From the NCBI GenBank assembly GCA_022448265.1, contig JAKVCC010000005.1, positions 108,314-172,313 of the forward strand: a stretch of 64,000 nucleotides of DNA, given 5' to 3'. The translations under genes were made by a program, and so were the position numbers. Positions 26,048 to 35,719 of this stretch are shown here, piece after piece (the stretch's first letter is position 1; each line of letters starts with the position of its first letter). The notes under the pieces are model-generated. The model did not search any database, was not told the origin of the DNA, and saw only the letters and a program-made list of their open reading frames with translations. The DNA comes from Pirellulales bacterium (GTDB lineage: Bacteria; Planctomycetota; Planctomycetia; Pirellulales; Lacipirellulaceae).

Positions 26048-28156
26048 CTAACCAATCAAGCGGCTGATGTCGAGTCCGATGACAAAAAGCATCAACCCAA
26101 TGACAAACACGAATCCAAGGGTGTGCATTGCGATGACAAATCGTTCGCTGGCCGGTTTGCCGTAAACCCCCTCCCAGGCCAGAAAAACCATGTGTCCGCC
26201 GTCGAGTAGCGGAATGGGCAAGAAATTTATCACCGCCAGATTGGCGCTGAGCATCGTCAAAAAAACCAGCAGTTTTCCCATGCCTTCAAAGGCTGAATAA
26301 CCAGCCGCTTGCGCGATCGTGACGGGCCCGCCCAATTGGTTCAGAGGGATCTGGGTCCCTAGCTTTCCCAGAAAGCGAACCACCATGCCCAGGGAGTTCA
26401 CCGTTTCCTTATAGCCCAACTGGATTTGCTCGCCGACCGAACGGGCAAGGCGAACCCGCTTGGCGTGAGCGAAGAGGAATCCTCGATGGGGCAAGAAATG
26501 ATCGGTGAGAATTTCCGGTGCCAATAAAACGTGGTGCTTCGTGCCATCTCGCTGGTAGGTGAGCTTTGTTTGCGCATCGTCAGGCAGTTTTTGCAGAGAT
26601 TGGACAAACGCAGGCCAATTGTAATTGCCAGAGCCTCCGAATTTGAACGGCTCGCTGCCCCCATTCTTTTTTTTCGGAAAAACGGTTTCGGCCTGTAGGA
26701 TTACATCGCCTCCCTGCAGACCAACTCGTGCCGCAGGGCTTCCGGGGATAATGCGATCGACCTGATTCCCGGCGCGGTAGGCAATTCCCAATGCCGGAAT
26801 GGACAGGGGGTCGTTCAGAAGTCGGGGAATTTCAATCCAGGTTGCCTGGCGGAGCGGAAGATCAATCGTCACGGTCGTTCGGCGCCCATTTTCGCCTGTC
26901 GAAGAGCGGCCCACGATCAGGCGGACTTCAGCAGTATCCTTGGCCAGTCGGCGGAGCTGCTCAGGCAGGGCCACCGGATCGGAGAACCGCTGGTCCGGGT
27001 GCGCGTTTCCAGGGCCCGAATCATCTCCGATGATGACTTGTTCGATCATGTCGCCCGCTCGAATCCCTTTCTCCCAGGCGGGTGAATTCTGCTCCACCGC
27101 GACAATCGGCCCCATCTTCATCACCAAGCCCAGCCCGCGCATAGGCTGGGCATCGACCTTGATCGTGATTTCTTGACCCCCAATCCGCGGGCCAAAACGG
27201 TTGGCTTCTGGAGCCTTTCCGCCACGCCGCACCGTGATTTCCACGGGATCGCCGAGGTGCTCAACAAGTTGCGCGGTGTACTCGCGGGGGTCGATCACCG
27301 TTTGCCCATTGATCGCGATGATTTCATCACCTCCCAGAAACGGCTCGGAGGCATTTGCGGCGGGTGTGTGTTTTTCGAACGGATTCTCATTCCTTAAGCG
27401 TAAAGAGTGGGGCGCAAAGATGCCCACCTTGGCCAATTGATCATCCTGCTGCTCAGGCTTGAGAACGATAGTTTCTTTTTTTCCTGTGGCGGCACGCCGT
27501 ACTGTGAACGGAACGCCGTTTTTTAGATCACCCAACGTCACGCCGCCCATGAGTTCGGAGAAGGAAGGAGCTTTCACATCACCGACCGCGACAATCTCGT
27601 CTCCCGGACGGAATCCCTGCTGGTAGGCGGCTGAGCCGGGCGACGTATCGGATATGATGCAAGGGATATACGGTACTCCCAGGCCAAAGGCGACGGCGGC
27701 GAACACAAAAGCAAAGATCACATTCATGATTACGCCGGCCGAGATAATTGCCATGCGTTGCGGTACGCTCTTGGCGAGATAGCTGCGGCGATCGACAGTG
27801 AGAGTACTACCATCGGGGCCAAGGATTTCTTTGGTCTCAATCTCGCTACCCGCTGGAGCTTGCGACTCCTTCATTTGTTCGGCAATGTTACCCGGGTTAT
27901 CGTCTTGGCCAAGCATTTTGACGTAACCACCCAGCGGCAATATGCCGATGCCGTACTCGGTTTCTCCCCACTTGCGGCTGATCTTGTAGCCGCCGATATC
28001 AAAGCCAATGAAGAACTTGTCGCACTTGACGCCGCACATCTTGGCGACGGCAAAATGCCCCAGTTCATGGACAAAGATGACGGTGCCGAGTCCCAGTCCG
28101 ACCTGGAGAATAACTAGCAGCCATTCGGAAAGCGAAGTTGCCGCAATTAAGTGCAT
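26048..28156 (-). CDS. rseP: Site-2 intramembrane metalloprotease RseP, long planctomycete form
   Basis: A 702-residue M50 protease. HELGH at residues 30-34 supplies two zinc ligands and the catalytic Glu. LLDGGH near residue 652 supplies the third ligand on the last helices. The FIGFDIGGYKISRKWGETEYGIGILPLGGYVKM stretch after the first helix is typical of RseP. The middle, about residues 165-560, holds several PDZ-like modules (GSAAYQQGFRPGDEIV, NSPAWEKGIRAGDMI, GSPAARVGLQGGDVI). E. coli RseP is about 450 residues, so this has extra PDZ copies and insertions. It cleaves membrane-embedded regulators such as anti-sigma factors. Start at ATG 28156, overlapping the dxr stop by 10 bp; the two form an operon as in many bacteria. 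Confidence 0.93.
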   Translation of the reverse strand: MHLIAATSLSEWLLVILQVGLGLGTVIFVHELGHFAVAKMCGVKCDKFFIGFDIGGYKISRKWGETEYGIGILPLGGYVKMLGQDDNPGNIAEQMKESQAPAGSEIETKEILGPDGSTLTVDRRSYLAKSVPQRMAIISAGVIMNVIFAFVFAAVAFGLGVPYIPCIISDTSPGSAAYQQGFRPGDEIVAVGDVKAPSFSELMGGVTLGDLKNGVPFTVRRAATGKKETIVLKPEQQDDQLAKVGIFAPHSLRLRNENPFEKHTPAANASEPFLGGDEIIAINGQTVIDPREYTAQLVEHLGDPVEITVRRGGKAPEANRFGPRIGGQEITIKVDAQPMRGLGLVMKMGPIVAVEQNSPAWEKGIRAGDMIEQVIIGDDSGPGNAHPDQRFSDPVALPEQLRRLAKDTAEVRLIVGRSSTGENGRRTTVTIDLPLRQATWIEIPRLLNDPLSIPALGIAYRAGNQVDRIIPGSPAARVGLQGGDVILQAETVFPKKKNGGSEPFKFGGSGNYNWPAFVQSLQKLPDDAQTKLTYQRDGTKHHVLLAPEILTDHFLPHRGFLFAHAKRVRLARSVGEQIQLGYKETVNSLGMVVRFLGKLGTQIPLNQLGGPVTIAQAAGYSAFEGMGKLLVFLTMLSANLAVINFLPIPLLDGGHMVFLAWEGVYGKPASERFVIAMHTLGFVFVIGLMLFVIGLDISRLIG

Positions 28157-29310
28157 ACCCAATGTGAAATCTCCTCGCGGGCCCAGCGGTCGATATCGAC
28201 CACTTGGCTAAGTGTGGGTTCCGCCTCAAAGGTATGTGCCTGCAGTACGCTTCTGCAAGCCGGAACAATTTCAGTAAAGTGTAGCTCACCAGCCAGGAAA
28301 GCCCCAACCGCAGCTTCATTGGCGGCATTCAGCACCGCTCCCGAAGTTCCTCCCGCGCGGGCGCAGTGGTAGCCCAGTTCCAAAGCAGGGAACTGATCTG
28401 GATCTGGCGGCTCGAATTCGAGGTTCCAGGCCTGGCTCCAGTCCAGGCGCTCTGCGGGGCCTGCGAAGCGATGGGGATAGTAGAGCGCATATTGAATCGG
28501 CAACCGCATGTCCGGGGGACCCATTTGAGCGACGATCGAGCCGTCGACAAACTCGACGAGCGAGTGGACGACCGACTGTGGATGAAGGGTCACGGAAATC
28601 CGGTCTGCCTCAATACCGAACAGCCATCGAGCCTCAATAATCTCCAGGGCTTTATTCATCATTGTTGCCGAGTCGATCGAGATCTTGGGACCCATGTTCC
28701 AAACAGGATGTTCCAGGGCCTCTGCCACGGTGACTGATTCGAGTTCCGCCTGGGACAAGCAGCGGAAAGGCCCCCCGCTGGCGGTTAGCACTAGTCGCTC
28801 AACTTCCGCCGTTTTGCCCGCTTGTAGCGCCTGAAAAATCGCGCTGTGTTCGCTGTCTACCGGCAATAACAATGCACCTCGTTCCTTCGCCAGCCTTGTC
28901 ACGAGCGGCCCTGCTGCAACCAACGCCTCCTTGTTCGCCAGGGCAACGGTTTTCTTGTGCTCTAGCGCCTGCCAAGTACTATCGAGACCCGCGCTCCCGA
29001 CAATTCCGGCCAGAACAACGTCAATTTCTTCGGCTGAAACCACATCTGCAAGCGCAGCACCGCCCATGAGGAGTCTGGTATCATTCGGCAGTGCCGACCA
29101 ATCGAATTTGGAGGCCGCGCATTCGTCCGAGGCAACGACCCATTTCGGACGATATTGCTGGGCCTGCTGGACCAATACCTCAAATTGCGAATGAGCTGAT
29201 AGCGCTATTGCATGGAGGCGGCCGCCACTGGCCTCGATCACACCGAGCGCACTGAGGCCAATGCTGCCCGTGGAACCCAGAACAGCAACCTGTTTGGCGG
29301 AGACATTCAT
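28147..29310 (-). CDS. dxr: 1-deoxy-D-xylulose 5-phosphate reductoisomerase
   Basis: A 387-residue enzyme that converts DXP to MEP with NADPH in the non-mevalonate isoprenoid pathway. Start at the ATG of MNVSAKQVAVLGSTGSIG, where GSTGSIG is the nucleotide-binding loop. PVDSEHSAIFQAL near residue 145 holds the metal ligands. TASGGPFR, HPVWNMGPKISIDSATMMNKALEIIEA near 202-228 and HPQSVVHSLVEF near 250 are the active-site signatures. Length is normal. The open frame extends 22 codons upstream without family similarity. It is the first gene of the dxr-rseP pair. Confidence 0.97.
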   Translation of the reverse strand: MNVSAKQVAVLGSTGSIGLSALGVIEASGGRLHAIALSAHSQFEVLVQQAQQYRPKWVVASDECAASKFDWSALPNDTRLLMGGAALADVVSAEEIDVVLAGIVGSAGLDSTWQALEHKKTVALANKEALVAAGPLVTRLAKERGALLLPVDSEHSAIFQALQAGKTAEVERLVLTASGGPFRCLSQAELESVTVAEALEHPVWNMGPKISIDSATMMNKALEIIEARWLFGIEADRISVTLHPQSVVHSLVEFVDGSIVAQMGPPDMRLPIQYALYYPHRFAGPAERLDWSQAWNLEFEPPDPDQFPALELGYHCARAGGTSGAVLNAANEAAVGAFLAGELHFTEIVPACRSVLQAHTFEAEPTLSQVVDIDRWAREEISHWVCT

Positions 29311-29624
29311 GGGACATGCCAGTTGAGGTGCGGTAAGCAGTGCGCCAAGATGCAAAGTTAGTAACGCACCAAACACCTGGAGAGGGCGTAACGATAGTGT
29401 CGGTCGAGCGGCATTGGAGTGGTGACAGCGGGGAAGTCCGGCATTTTATGGGCCCGGTGTGCGATCGGCAAGCGGCGCCAAAGGGCTCCTGGCTACGGTC
29501 CTGAACGATTTGATGTCCCCAATCTCGCGGTCGGCGTTGTTTGGCCGCCTTGGGGGGGTCGTACAGATTGGAGTTCTGCGGGGTAGGCAACCTTTCGTTG
29601 TCTTTTCGTTGAACCTGACTTAGG
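29311..29624. other. Divergent intergenic region
   Basis: About 310 bases separate dxr and ftsH, which diverge here. No firm promoter match was found. The last bases (TTAGGATGGAGCAT) carry the ribosome site for ftsH. Confidence 0.4.
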
Positions 29625-31712
29625 ATGGAGCATATGGAAGAACCCGACAGCAAAGCGAAAGGCCCAGCGGAAAAGAAACCCGCCCCGCAAAGCAGCAACT
29701 TAGTCTGGTACGTGCTAGGCTTCCTGGCCGTATTGCTGTTGCTGGGTACGGTTTGGAGTGGGCAAGATCACAGGGAGATTAAGTGGAGCGATTTGGTTGC
29801 GCTAATCGTGAAGAGCGATCCGGCCAACAATCCCAACGATAATTTTATTGAGATCGAGGACAAATCAACCAGTGCGCCCCAAACTTTAACGCTCTATGAT
29901 CCGACTGATATCAAAGTGGGCACCACCGAGGTAACTGGCCAGATTATGCAACGGCTCGGGCCGATGGGCCAGCAGGCCAGTGGTGATGTTGTAGACGAGT
30001 CGCAAATTGCGCCGAAAAAGATCTTTTTTCGAACTGATCGTCTACCGAATGAGCAAGAGCTGGAGAAGTTGCTCAAAAAGCACGAAGTTCCCTACGACAT
30101 TGCCAGTCAGCCGAGCGCGCTGTTGGGCTATCTGATGCCCCTCATGCTTTTTGGCATGCTGTTGCTATTGATGATCGTCATGCTGCGCCGCATGGGCGGT
30201 GCGGGCTCGCCTATGGCGTTTGGTCGGAGTCGAGCCAAATTGTATGCCCAAGAAGAGATCGAGGAGACCTTTGAGGACGTTGCGGGAGTCGACGAAGCTG
30301 TCGACGAGTTGCGAGAAGTTGTTGATTTCCTAAATTCGCCCGACCGCTACCAGCGACTGGGCGGCCGGATTCCGAAGGGGGTTCTTCTCATCGGTCCGCC
30401 GGGAACGGGCAAGACATTGCTGGCGAAAGCTATTGCTGGCGAAGCGGGCGTGCCGTTTTTCAGTCTTAGCGGATCCGATTTCGTTGAAATGTTTGTTGGT
30501 GTGGGGGCCGCGCGGGTGCGTGACATGTTTCAACAGGCCGCCCAACAAGCTCCATGCATCATCTTCATCGATGAACTAGATGCACTGGGCAAGACACGTG
30601 GCAGTGGACAGATTGGTGGACACGATGAGCGTGAACAAACATTGAACGCTTTGCTAGTGGAGATGGATGGTTTTGGATCGAACAGCGGCGTGATTGTCAT
30701 GGCGGCTACCAACCGGCCTGAAACCCTCGATCCCGCACTTCTCCGGCCGGGTCGTTTTGATCGCCACGTGCTCGTCGATCGACCGGACATCGCCGGTCGC
30801 GAGGAGATTCTGGAAGTGCATCTGCAGAATATTCGCGTGGGAGAAGATGTCGTTGTGAAACGCGTAGCAGCGATTACCAGCGGTTTTGTCGGTGCGGATC
30901 TGGCCAATATCGTTAACGAAGCGGCATTGCTTGCGGCCCGCAACGGGAAGAAAGCGGTGGGTATGGAAGAACTCAATGAGGCGGTTGAGCGCACGAGTGC
31001 CGGGCTGGAAAAGAAAAAGCGAATCATGCAGGACGACGAAAAACGGCGTGTTGCCATTCACGAAAGCGGCCATGCGCTGGTGGCGTATTCGTTGCCTAAT
31101 ACCGACCCTGTACACAAGGTTTCGATTATTCCCCGCGGCATGGCTGCCCTCGGTTACACAATGCAGCGTCCGGAGCAGGATCGTTTTTTGATGACCCAGG
31201 GCGAGCTTGAGAGCCGGATTCAAGTGCTGCTGGCCGGCACGGTGGCCGAAGAAATTGTGTTTGAAGACATTTCCTCCGGTGCGCAGAACGACTTGGAGCG
31301 TGCCACGGAGATTGCACGCAGCATGGTTATGGATTTTGGGATGAGCCGGCTGGGTCGGGTAAACTATCGCGAGAGCAATCGCAGCCCATTTTTGGCCACG
31401 GGTAATGATCTTTCGGGTGGGGCGAGCCATAGCGAAGAAACAGCCCGTGAGATTGATGAGGAAGTCAAGCGGATTGTTGACGAAGGTCTGGATCGCGTCC
31501 GTCATATCTTGGCCCAGCGCCGCACAGCTTTGGACGCTACCGCGCATGCCCTCATGGAGCAGGAAGTCATCGATGCGGAAGAGCTGTCCCGCATCATTGA
31601 GAAAAACTCTCCTAGTCCGATGATTGTTCCGGGGACTGGTGTGGAACCCAAGCGAGGTGTGCCTGCGGCTGGAGACGCTGGAGACTCGATCACAGGTTCT
31701 GCCGGCAGCTAA
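29625..31712 (+). CDS. ftsH: ATP-dependent zinc metalloprotease FtsH
   Basis: A 695-residue membrane AAA+ protease (692 if the second ATG at 29634 is used, which is equally plausible). A first helix lies at about residues 26-42 and a second near 163-187, with an extracytoplasmic domain between. The AAA module has Walker A GPPGTGKT near 256, [11 protein letters not shown] near 310 and the second region of homology [20 protein letters not shown] near 365. The M41 protease domain has HESGH near 479 and a downstream Asp ligand region. It degrades membrane and some soluble regulatory proteins. Normal length apart from a longer extracytoplasmic domain. Adjacent to rseP/dxr, giving a local cluster of envelope proteolysis genes. 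Confidence 0.96.
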   Translation: MEHMEEPDSKAKGPAEKKPAPQSSNLVWYVLGFLAVLLLLGTVWSGQDHREIKWSDLVALIVKSDPANNPNDNFIEIEDKSTSAPQTLTLYDPTDIKVGTTEVTGQIMQRLGPMGQQASGDVVDESQIAPKKIFFRTDRLPNEQELEKLLKKHEVPYDIASQPSALLGYLMPLMLFGMLLLLMIVMLRRMGGAGSPMAFGRSRAKLYAQEEIEETFEDVAGVDEAVDELREVVDFLNSPDRYQRLGGRIPKGVLLIGPPGTGKTLLAKAIAGEAGVPFFSLSGSDFVEMFVGVGAARVRDMFQQAAQQAPCIIFIDELDALGKTRGSGQIGGHDEREQTLNALLVEMDGFGSNSGVIVMAATNRPETLDPALLRPGRFDRHVLVDRPDIAGREEILEVHLQNIRVGEDVVVKRVAAITSGFVGADLANIVNEAALLAARNGKKAVGMEELNEAVERTSAGLEKKKRIMQDDEKRRVAIHESGHALVAYSLPNTDPVHKVSIIPRGMAALGYTMQRPEQDRFLMTQGELESRIQVLLAGTVAEEIVFEDISSGAQNDLERATEIARSMVMDFGMSRLGRVNYRESNRSPFLATGNDLSGGASHSEETAREIDEEVKRIVDEGLDRVRHILAQRRTALDATAHALMEQEVIDAEELSRIIEKNSPSPMIVPGTGVEPKRGVPAAGDAGDSITGSAGS

Positions 31713-31826
31713 GCTGTCTGGTTATCGCTGGATTATGGGCTCTCTGGATTGATGGGACGCAAAGCACACGGGGCAGCCCCTGGGGTTGGGAGGCTGCTTT
31801 TGACGCCAGATGAGCCTGCAATCACA

Positions 31827-32216
31827 ATGAACGTCATGACGCTTTTCTCAATGCAAGAATGCGAGCGCGGCCCGGTGCTGATCGGTGGAGGTCTCCTGCT
31901 GATGTTGCTCGCGCAGATCGGGTCAGGATTTCCAGTGGTTACACCGATTGCGCTGGTGGGTTGGGGGGCTGTATGCACCTTGCATGCGCGGCCACGGAGT
32001 TGCCGGCAGGATGTACTGAGTATTGTGCAGTTGGCGACCTACAGTACGCTCGTGCTGCTGGCCATCATGGTCCAGTCGAATTTAGTGTTTCAGGAGGCCG
32101 TCCGGCACATCCATTTTGTGATTTTGCTGGATCATGCGGCCGCGATTGTTCTGGTGATTGGCTTGGCAGCGCATATGGTAAGCCGCTTGGGACAGCCATT
32201 GGCAGAGAAGAGATGA
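31827..32216 (+). CDS. Small integral membrane protein
   Basis: A 129-residue protein with three predicted helices: GPVLIGGGLLLMLLAQIGSG, IVQLATYSTLVLLAIMVQ and a C-terminal FVILLDHAAAIVLVIGLAAHM. The start is uncertain. The frame stays open to 31749, but the upstream codons are not membrane-like, so I use the ATG of MNVMTLFSM. It lies 114 bp downstream of ftsH on the same strand. No family recognised. Confidence 0.6.
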   Translation: MNVMTLFSMQECERGPVLIGGGLLLMLLAQIGSGFPVVTPIALVGWGAVCTLHARPRSCRQDVLSIVQLATYSTLVLLAIMVQSNLVFQEAVRHIHFVILLDHAAAIVLVIGLAAHMVSRLGQPLAEKR

Positions 32217-32303
32217 CGTATCCACCCCTTGCGTGGCAAGCCTTGGTTTAGATTTGTAGCGGAGGGCTGGCGACCGTCACGATCACTTGCCCTGGAGGGG
32301 AAT

Positions 32304-35012
32304 CTAGCGCACAAACGGCGCGGATAGCAATCTTTCCTGGGGAGTCCGCCAGGTCGTTCGTTGGGGATGCGCCGGACCGAGTGCCAGCGCGATCCAGCCT
32401 TTGTCAATTTCCAATTGCGTGACCATCAAGCCGGCCATACGAGGGTCAACCTCGAGATCTGTATGCAACACGTCAATCTCTTGATCCTTGGGCAGGAGCT
32501 TCCCGATGACGCTATGCAGCACGACCCGCGGGCCGGTTTTCAGGCGTCGCCCGGCAAACTGAAGCGATCCATCACGGACCAACTGCACTTTGAGGCCCTT
32601 CATCACAGGGCGAAAGAACGCGTGTACTTCGAAGTTCTTGATCTTGTCTCGACCCAGGGCCAATTTGGCGATGCATAGGACCACCTCCACGCGATCGCCG
32701 TCACATCGGATTTGCATCGCGTCGCGGGACGCAAACTCGATCACCGCCCGCCGGGGAAGGTCGGCCGGGGGCGTCGCAGTGGCGCGCCCGAATCTTTCCG
32801 CGAAGAAGTCAAACAGTTGGACGAGCGTCATCTGCTTGCCGTCCAGTTGCAGGCCGCTAATCGCATTGTTCAGTACGGTTTCGTGGACTTGCACGCTTGC
32901 CAGGCTATCCGACGGCGCGTAGGGTCGCGGTGTATGGGCAGCCAGTTGCTCGCGATTTGCCAGCCGAACGTTCATCACCGCACGTTTCTCTGTGGTATAC
33001 ATGGTGAGCGGTTCAGCCAGCAGGGCCAGTTGGCCGAGCGGCTCTAGCACGTTATCGCGGAATTTTTGTTCCAGCCGAACGAGCTTTGGATTAGCTTCGC
33101 GGTCCATCTTGCGGCGCGCGGTGCCTGCCACTTTCGACTTGACTTGGTTTAGCGCGGTCGGCCGCGCTTTATCGTGTTTTCTTCGAGCCATGTCGCGCAG
33201 CAAAAACCCCACGATGGGAACCGAATCCAATTGACTGTCGATACCAATTAGTTCATTGCGTCCTTGGGCCTGAGCCTTGGCGGGCGAGGTTCTCAAGCCG
33301 TTTTGATCGACGACAATCAACTTGCGGGCCTGAAACTGCATTTTTGCGGCATTGCGCACACGCGCTGGCCACGTTTGCGAACGCGTTTCGGAGTGGACTT
33401 TTCCAAAGGCCTCAAGCACGCAGCGCCACGTGTCAGCATCGGGCAAAAACCGTACGCGCAGTTGAGTTGTGGTCCGAGATTTCCCGAACACTTTGGCTCC
33501 TGCGACGTTCTCCCGAACAGGGCTTACCGTGGATTCTTGCTTGGGCATGATCCGGTCCATTAAGGCGTCGCTGATCGCAATGCGTATGTTGGCGCCGCGA
33601 TAGTTTTCTTCCAGGTGTCCGGCCAGGGTCTGGCTACTTAGGTCGTCCGACCAACGCAGGCGCTCCTGGAGCCTAGCAATCGCAACCGCGTAACGGGTCT
33701 CGTGGCCGGTTTCGTAGCGATCCACCAAGGCGTCCAGTTTCTGCAAGTCTACCGGTCCTGCTGCCCATGGCAGGAGTTGCTGACGGAGGCCTGCCAGCGG
33801 CTCTGTAGCAAGGAATTCACGCTGGAAATCAGATAGCTGCGGGTCTTCCAGACGCCCGAGGACTGTCTGGGCGACTTCGCGACGCCCGGCGCGACCCTGT
33901 TGCATGGATTCGCTTGTGACGGCGTCTAGTTGGTCGAGCATCAGGTAGGTTCGCCACTGGGCACCGTTTTCTTCTCCGGCCAAGAGTGACCTGATATGGC
34001 CTAATCGCTTGATAAGTGCTTCGGAGTTGGAGGACGTCACAGTAGAAATTGGGGTCCGAGGCAACCGGGTATCATTGAGGAGGACATGCCAAATGCCTAA
34101 ACGCCGCTTGAGGGCCAAGGCGGCCAATTGCGCATCGTGTTGTCGTAACGCATCGGAGTGATTGATTCCTGCATCCGCGAGTTGTTGTAGCTCGTTGAGT
34201 GTGGCGCGGACGTCAAAGCCGGACTTGCAGTTTTCGCCAGCCAGTTGTTCGACCCGAACAAGTGCCTGGGAGACCCAATCTGGCGGATGCGCCAGACCGG
34301 TCAGCGACCGAAGCTGCTTGATTAATCCGCTCGGCCGCGTACGTAAAAGGGGTCCCTGTGAGTCGGCTGTGGACTTCACCAGATTTGCATGTGTGCGACT
34401 GCGCTGGGCAAGCCGTGTTGGACCGGGGACCGATGTCCCCTGTTCGCTGGTATCTCGCTGCAACTCTTCCGCAAAAACGTCGTTGGGGTCAGGATCTCGG
34501 GCCGCAGGTTGGTGAGGCAGCGGACGGCGCCACCCTTCCCGCCAATCGACCATGGCAATCCGATCTTTGACACTCGACACCTGCACGCATGCGGGATCGT
34601 TTTGCAGTGACGGGCCTTGTGCTGGAGTCGTCTTATTGAGCAGGTCGATTGCCGAGAGTGACACATCGCGCATTTCAAGCAATGTGCCGATGTCAAACTC
34701 CTGCAGGGACTGAAAATATTGATAGTCTGCGCGCTCGGACGTTTTGCGTGTATCGTCAGAGAGAGTGAAGGTTTGCCCCTCAAGGGGGGGCAAGATGGGG
34801 GGAGTCGCTAGCTTTGTTTCTCCGTCGTAGCGATGTTGGGATTGCACGACCACGACGGTGGGGATCTCAACTGCGCAAGGGGAGGTCTCCGTGCGCGCCA
34901 CCGTGCCCTGCCCTTTGCCTTGCCACTTGAGCGGAGCGGCGATCGTGAGGAAGAATAAGCATCCCAGCGCAACCAGCAACGGCCACAGCGGTTTTTTTCG
35001 CTTCCAACGCAT
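32304..35012 (-). CDS. Large exported or membrane-anchored protein of unknown function
   Basis: A 902-residue protein. The ATG at 35012 has a GGAGG site and leads into MRWKRKKPLWPLLVALGCLFFLTIAAP, a signal peptide or N-terminal anchor. The rest is soluble and mostly helical up to about residue 480, rich in Arg and Gln. The C-terminal third is more beta-rich (IEFASRDAMQIRCDGDRVEVVL, VVLHSVIGKLLPKDQEIDVL). I recognise no catalytic motif. No nearby gene is co-directional, so it stands alone. It resembles large family-specific exported proteins of planctomycetes, but that is an impression rather than an assignment. Confidence 0.8.
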   Translation of the reverse strand: MRWKRKKPLWPLLVALGCLFFLTIAAPLKWQGKGQGTVARTETSPCAVEIPTVVVVQSQHRYDGETKLATPPILPPLEGQTFTLSDDTRKTSERADYQYFQSLQEFDIGTLLEMRDVSLSAIDLLNKTTPAQGPSLQNDPACVQVSSVKDRIAMVDWREGWRRPLPHQPAARDPDPNDVFAEELQRDTSEQGTSVPGPTRLAQRSRTHANLVKSTADSQGPLLRTRPSGLIKQLRSLTGLAHPPDWVSQALVRVEQLAGENCKSGFDVRATLNELQQLADAGINHSDALRQHDAQLAALALKRRLGIWHVLLNDTRLPRTPISTVTSSNSEALIKRLGHIRSLLAGEENGAQWRTYLMLDQLDAVTSESMQQGRAGRREVAQTVLGRLEDPQLSDFQREFLATEPLAGLRQQLLPWAAGPVDLQKLDALVDRYETGHETRYAVAIARLQERLRWSDDLSSQTLAGHLEENYRGANIRIAISDALMDRIMPKQESTVSPVRENVAGAKVFGKSRTTTQLRVRFLPDADTWRCVLEAFGKVHSETRSQTWPARVRNAAKMQFQARKLIVVDQNGLRTSPAKAQAQGRNELIGIDSQLDSVPIVGFLLRDMARRKHDKARPTALNQVKSKVAGTARRKMDREANPKLVRLEQKFRDNVLEPLGQLALLAEPLTMYTTEKRAVMNVRLANREQLAAHTPRPYAPSDSLASVQVHETVLNNAISGLQLDGKQMTLVQLFDFFAERFGRATATPPADLPRRAVIEFASRDAMQIRCDGDRVEVVLCIAKLALGRDKIKNFEVHAFFRPVMKGLKVQLVRDGSLQFAGRRLKTGPRVVLHSVIGKLLPKDQEIDVLHTDLEVDPRMAGLMVTQLEIDKGWIALALGPAHPQRTTWRTPQERLLSAPFVR

Positions 35013-35518
35013 GGGCGACCTCCTGCCGGATAAAACGTCGAGATGTGCCAAGCGACAGTTCTCGTCGGACGGTTTTTTGGGATCTGACTAACCAGTGCGC
35101 TACGAATGACACGATGCCACTGTTGCAACTTGCTGCCTCTGGACAGAGACTCGATTGCGGCGGGTGCCTAATTGACTGCGCAGAGGGCAATAGTTGTTTC
35201 AATCGGTATTCCACGGCCTCCGCTTGTGTGAAGATGGTAGAACCTGTCAGTACGATGGCGTGTAATTCTGAGTGCCAGGGGTTACCGGGGGCGGATTGTT
35301 CCGGTTGTTCCCACATCTGGAAAATTGGGTAGAATTTACGGCCTGACAAACAATAGTTCTTAGAACTCGCTTTAAAACCAACCATTGGCGGCAAGATTTC
35401 TGAGAATTGTGGCTGCAACCGGGTTTTGTAATGGGGGCTCGGTTGTCGTCTATGAGAACGGGGTAACTGCGCCGTCTAAGACTGTCAATTAAGAGTTCCC
35501 CTGGCCCGGAAGCTGATA
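35013..35518. other. Divergent intergenic region with a repeat element
   Basis: About 500 bases between the 902-residue gene and the DUF3311 gene. It contains the hairpin element at 35370-35432. I see no other gene or structure. Confidence 0.5.
35370..35432 (-). repeat. About 65-bp dispersed hairpin element, copy C
   Basis: Read on the minus strand it runs TACAAAACCCGGTTGCAGCC, then ACAATTCT, ATCTTGCCGCCAATGGTTGG and TTTTAAAG, matching the elements at 23824, 39985 and 47472. It lies about 90 bp upstream of the DUF3311-symporter pair. Confidence 0.7.
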
Positions 35519-35716
35519 ATGAAAAAGCGAAACTTGGTGATCTTCTATTTCGCGCTGCTGCTGGCTGGCTTTCTTTGGCCAGGGATGCTTATTGCCAATC
35601 GGGTGGAACCCTTTGTATTGGGACTGCCTTTTCTGATGTTCTGGTTTGTCTTGCTGATCGTGATCCAGGCGGTGAGCCTACTCCTGCTCTATTGGGCAGA
35701 GTTTAGAAGGAAATAG
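35519..35716 (+). CDS. DUF3311-like small membrane subunit
   Basis: A 65-residue protein with two helices (VIFYFALLLAGFLWPGMLIANRV and PFLMFWFVLLIVIQAVSLLLLYWAEF). Proteins of this size and pattern are encoded directly before sodium:solute symporters in many bacteria and are classed with DUF3311/YhdT-like subunits. The symporter gene starts 4 bp after this stop, so the two are an operon. It probably stabilises or regulates the transporter (inference). Confidence 0.8.
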   Translation: MKKRNLVIFYFALLLAGFLWPGMLIANRVEPFVLGLPFLMFWFVLLIVIQAVSLLLLYWAEFRRK

Positions 35717-35719
35717 GAA

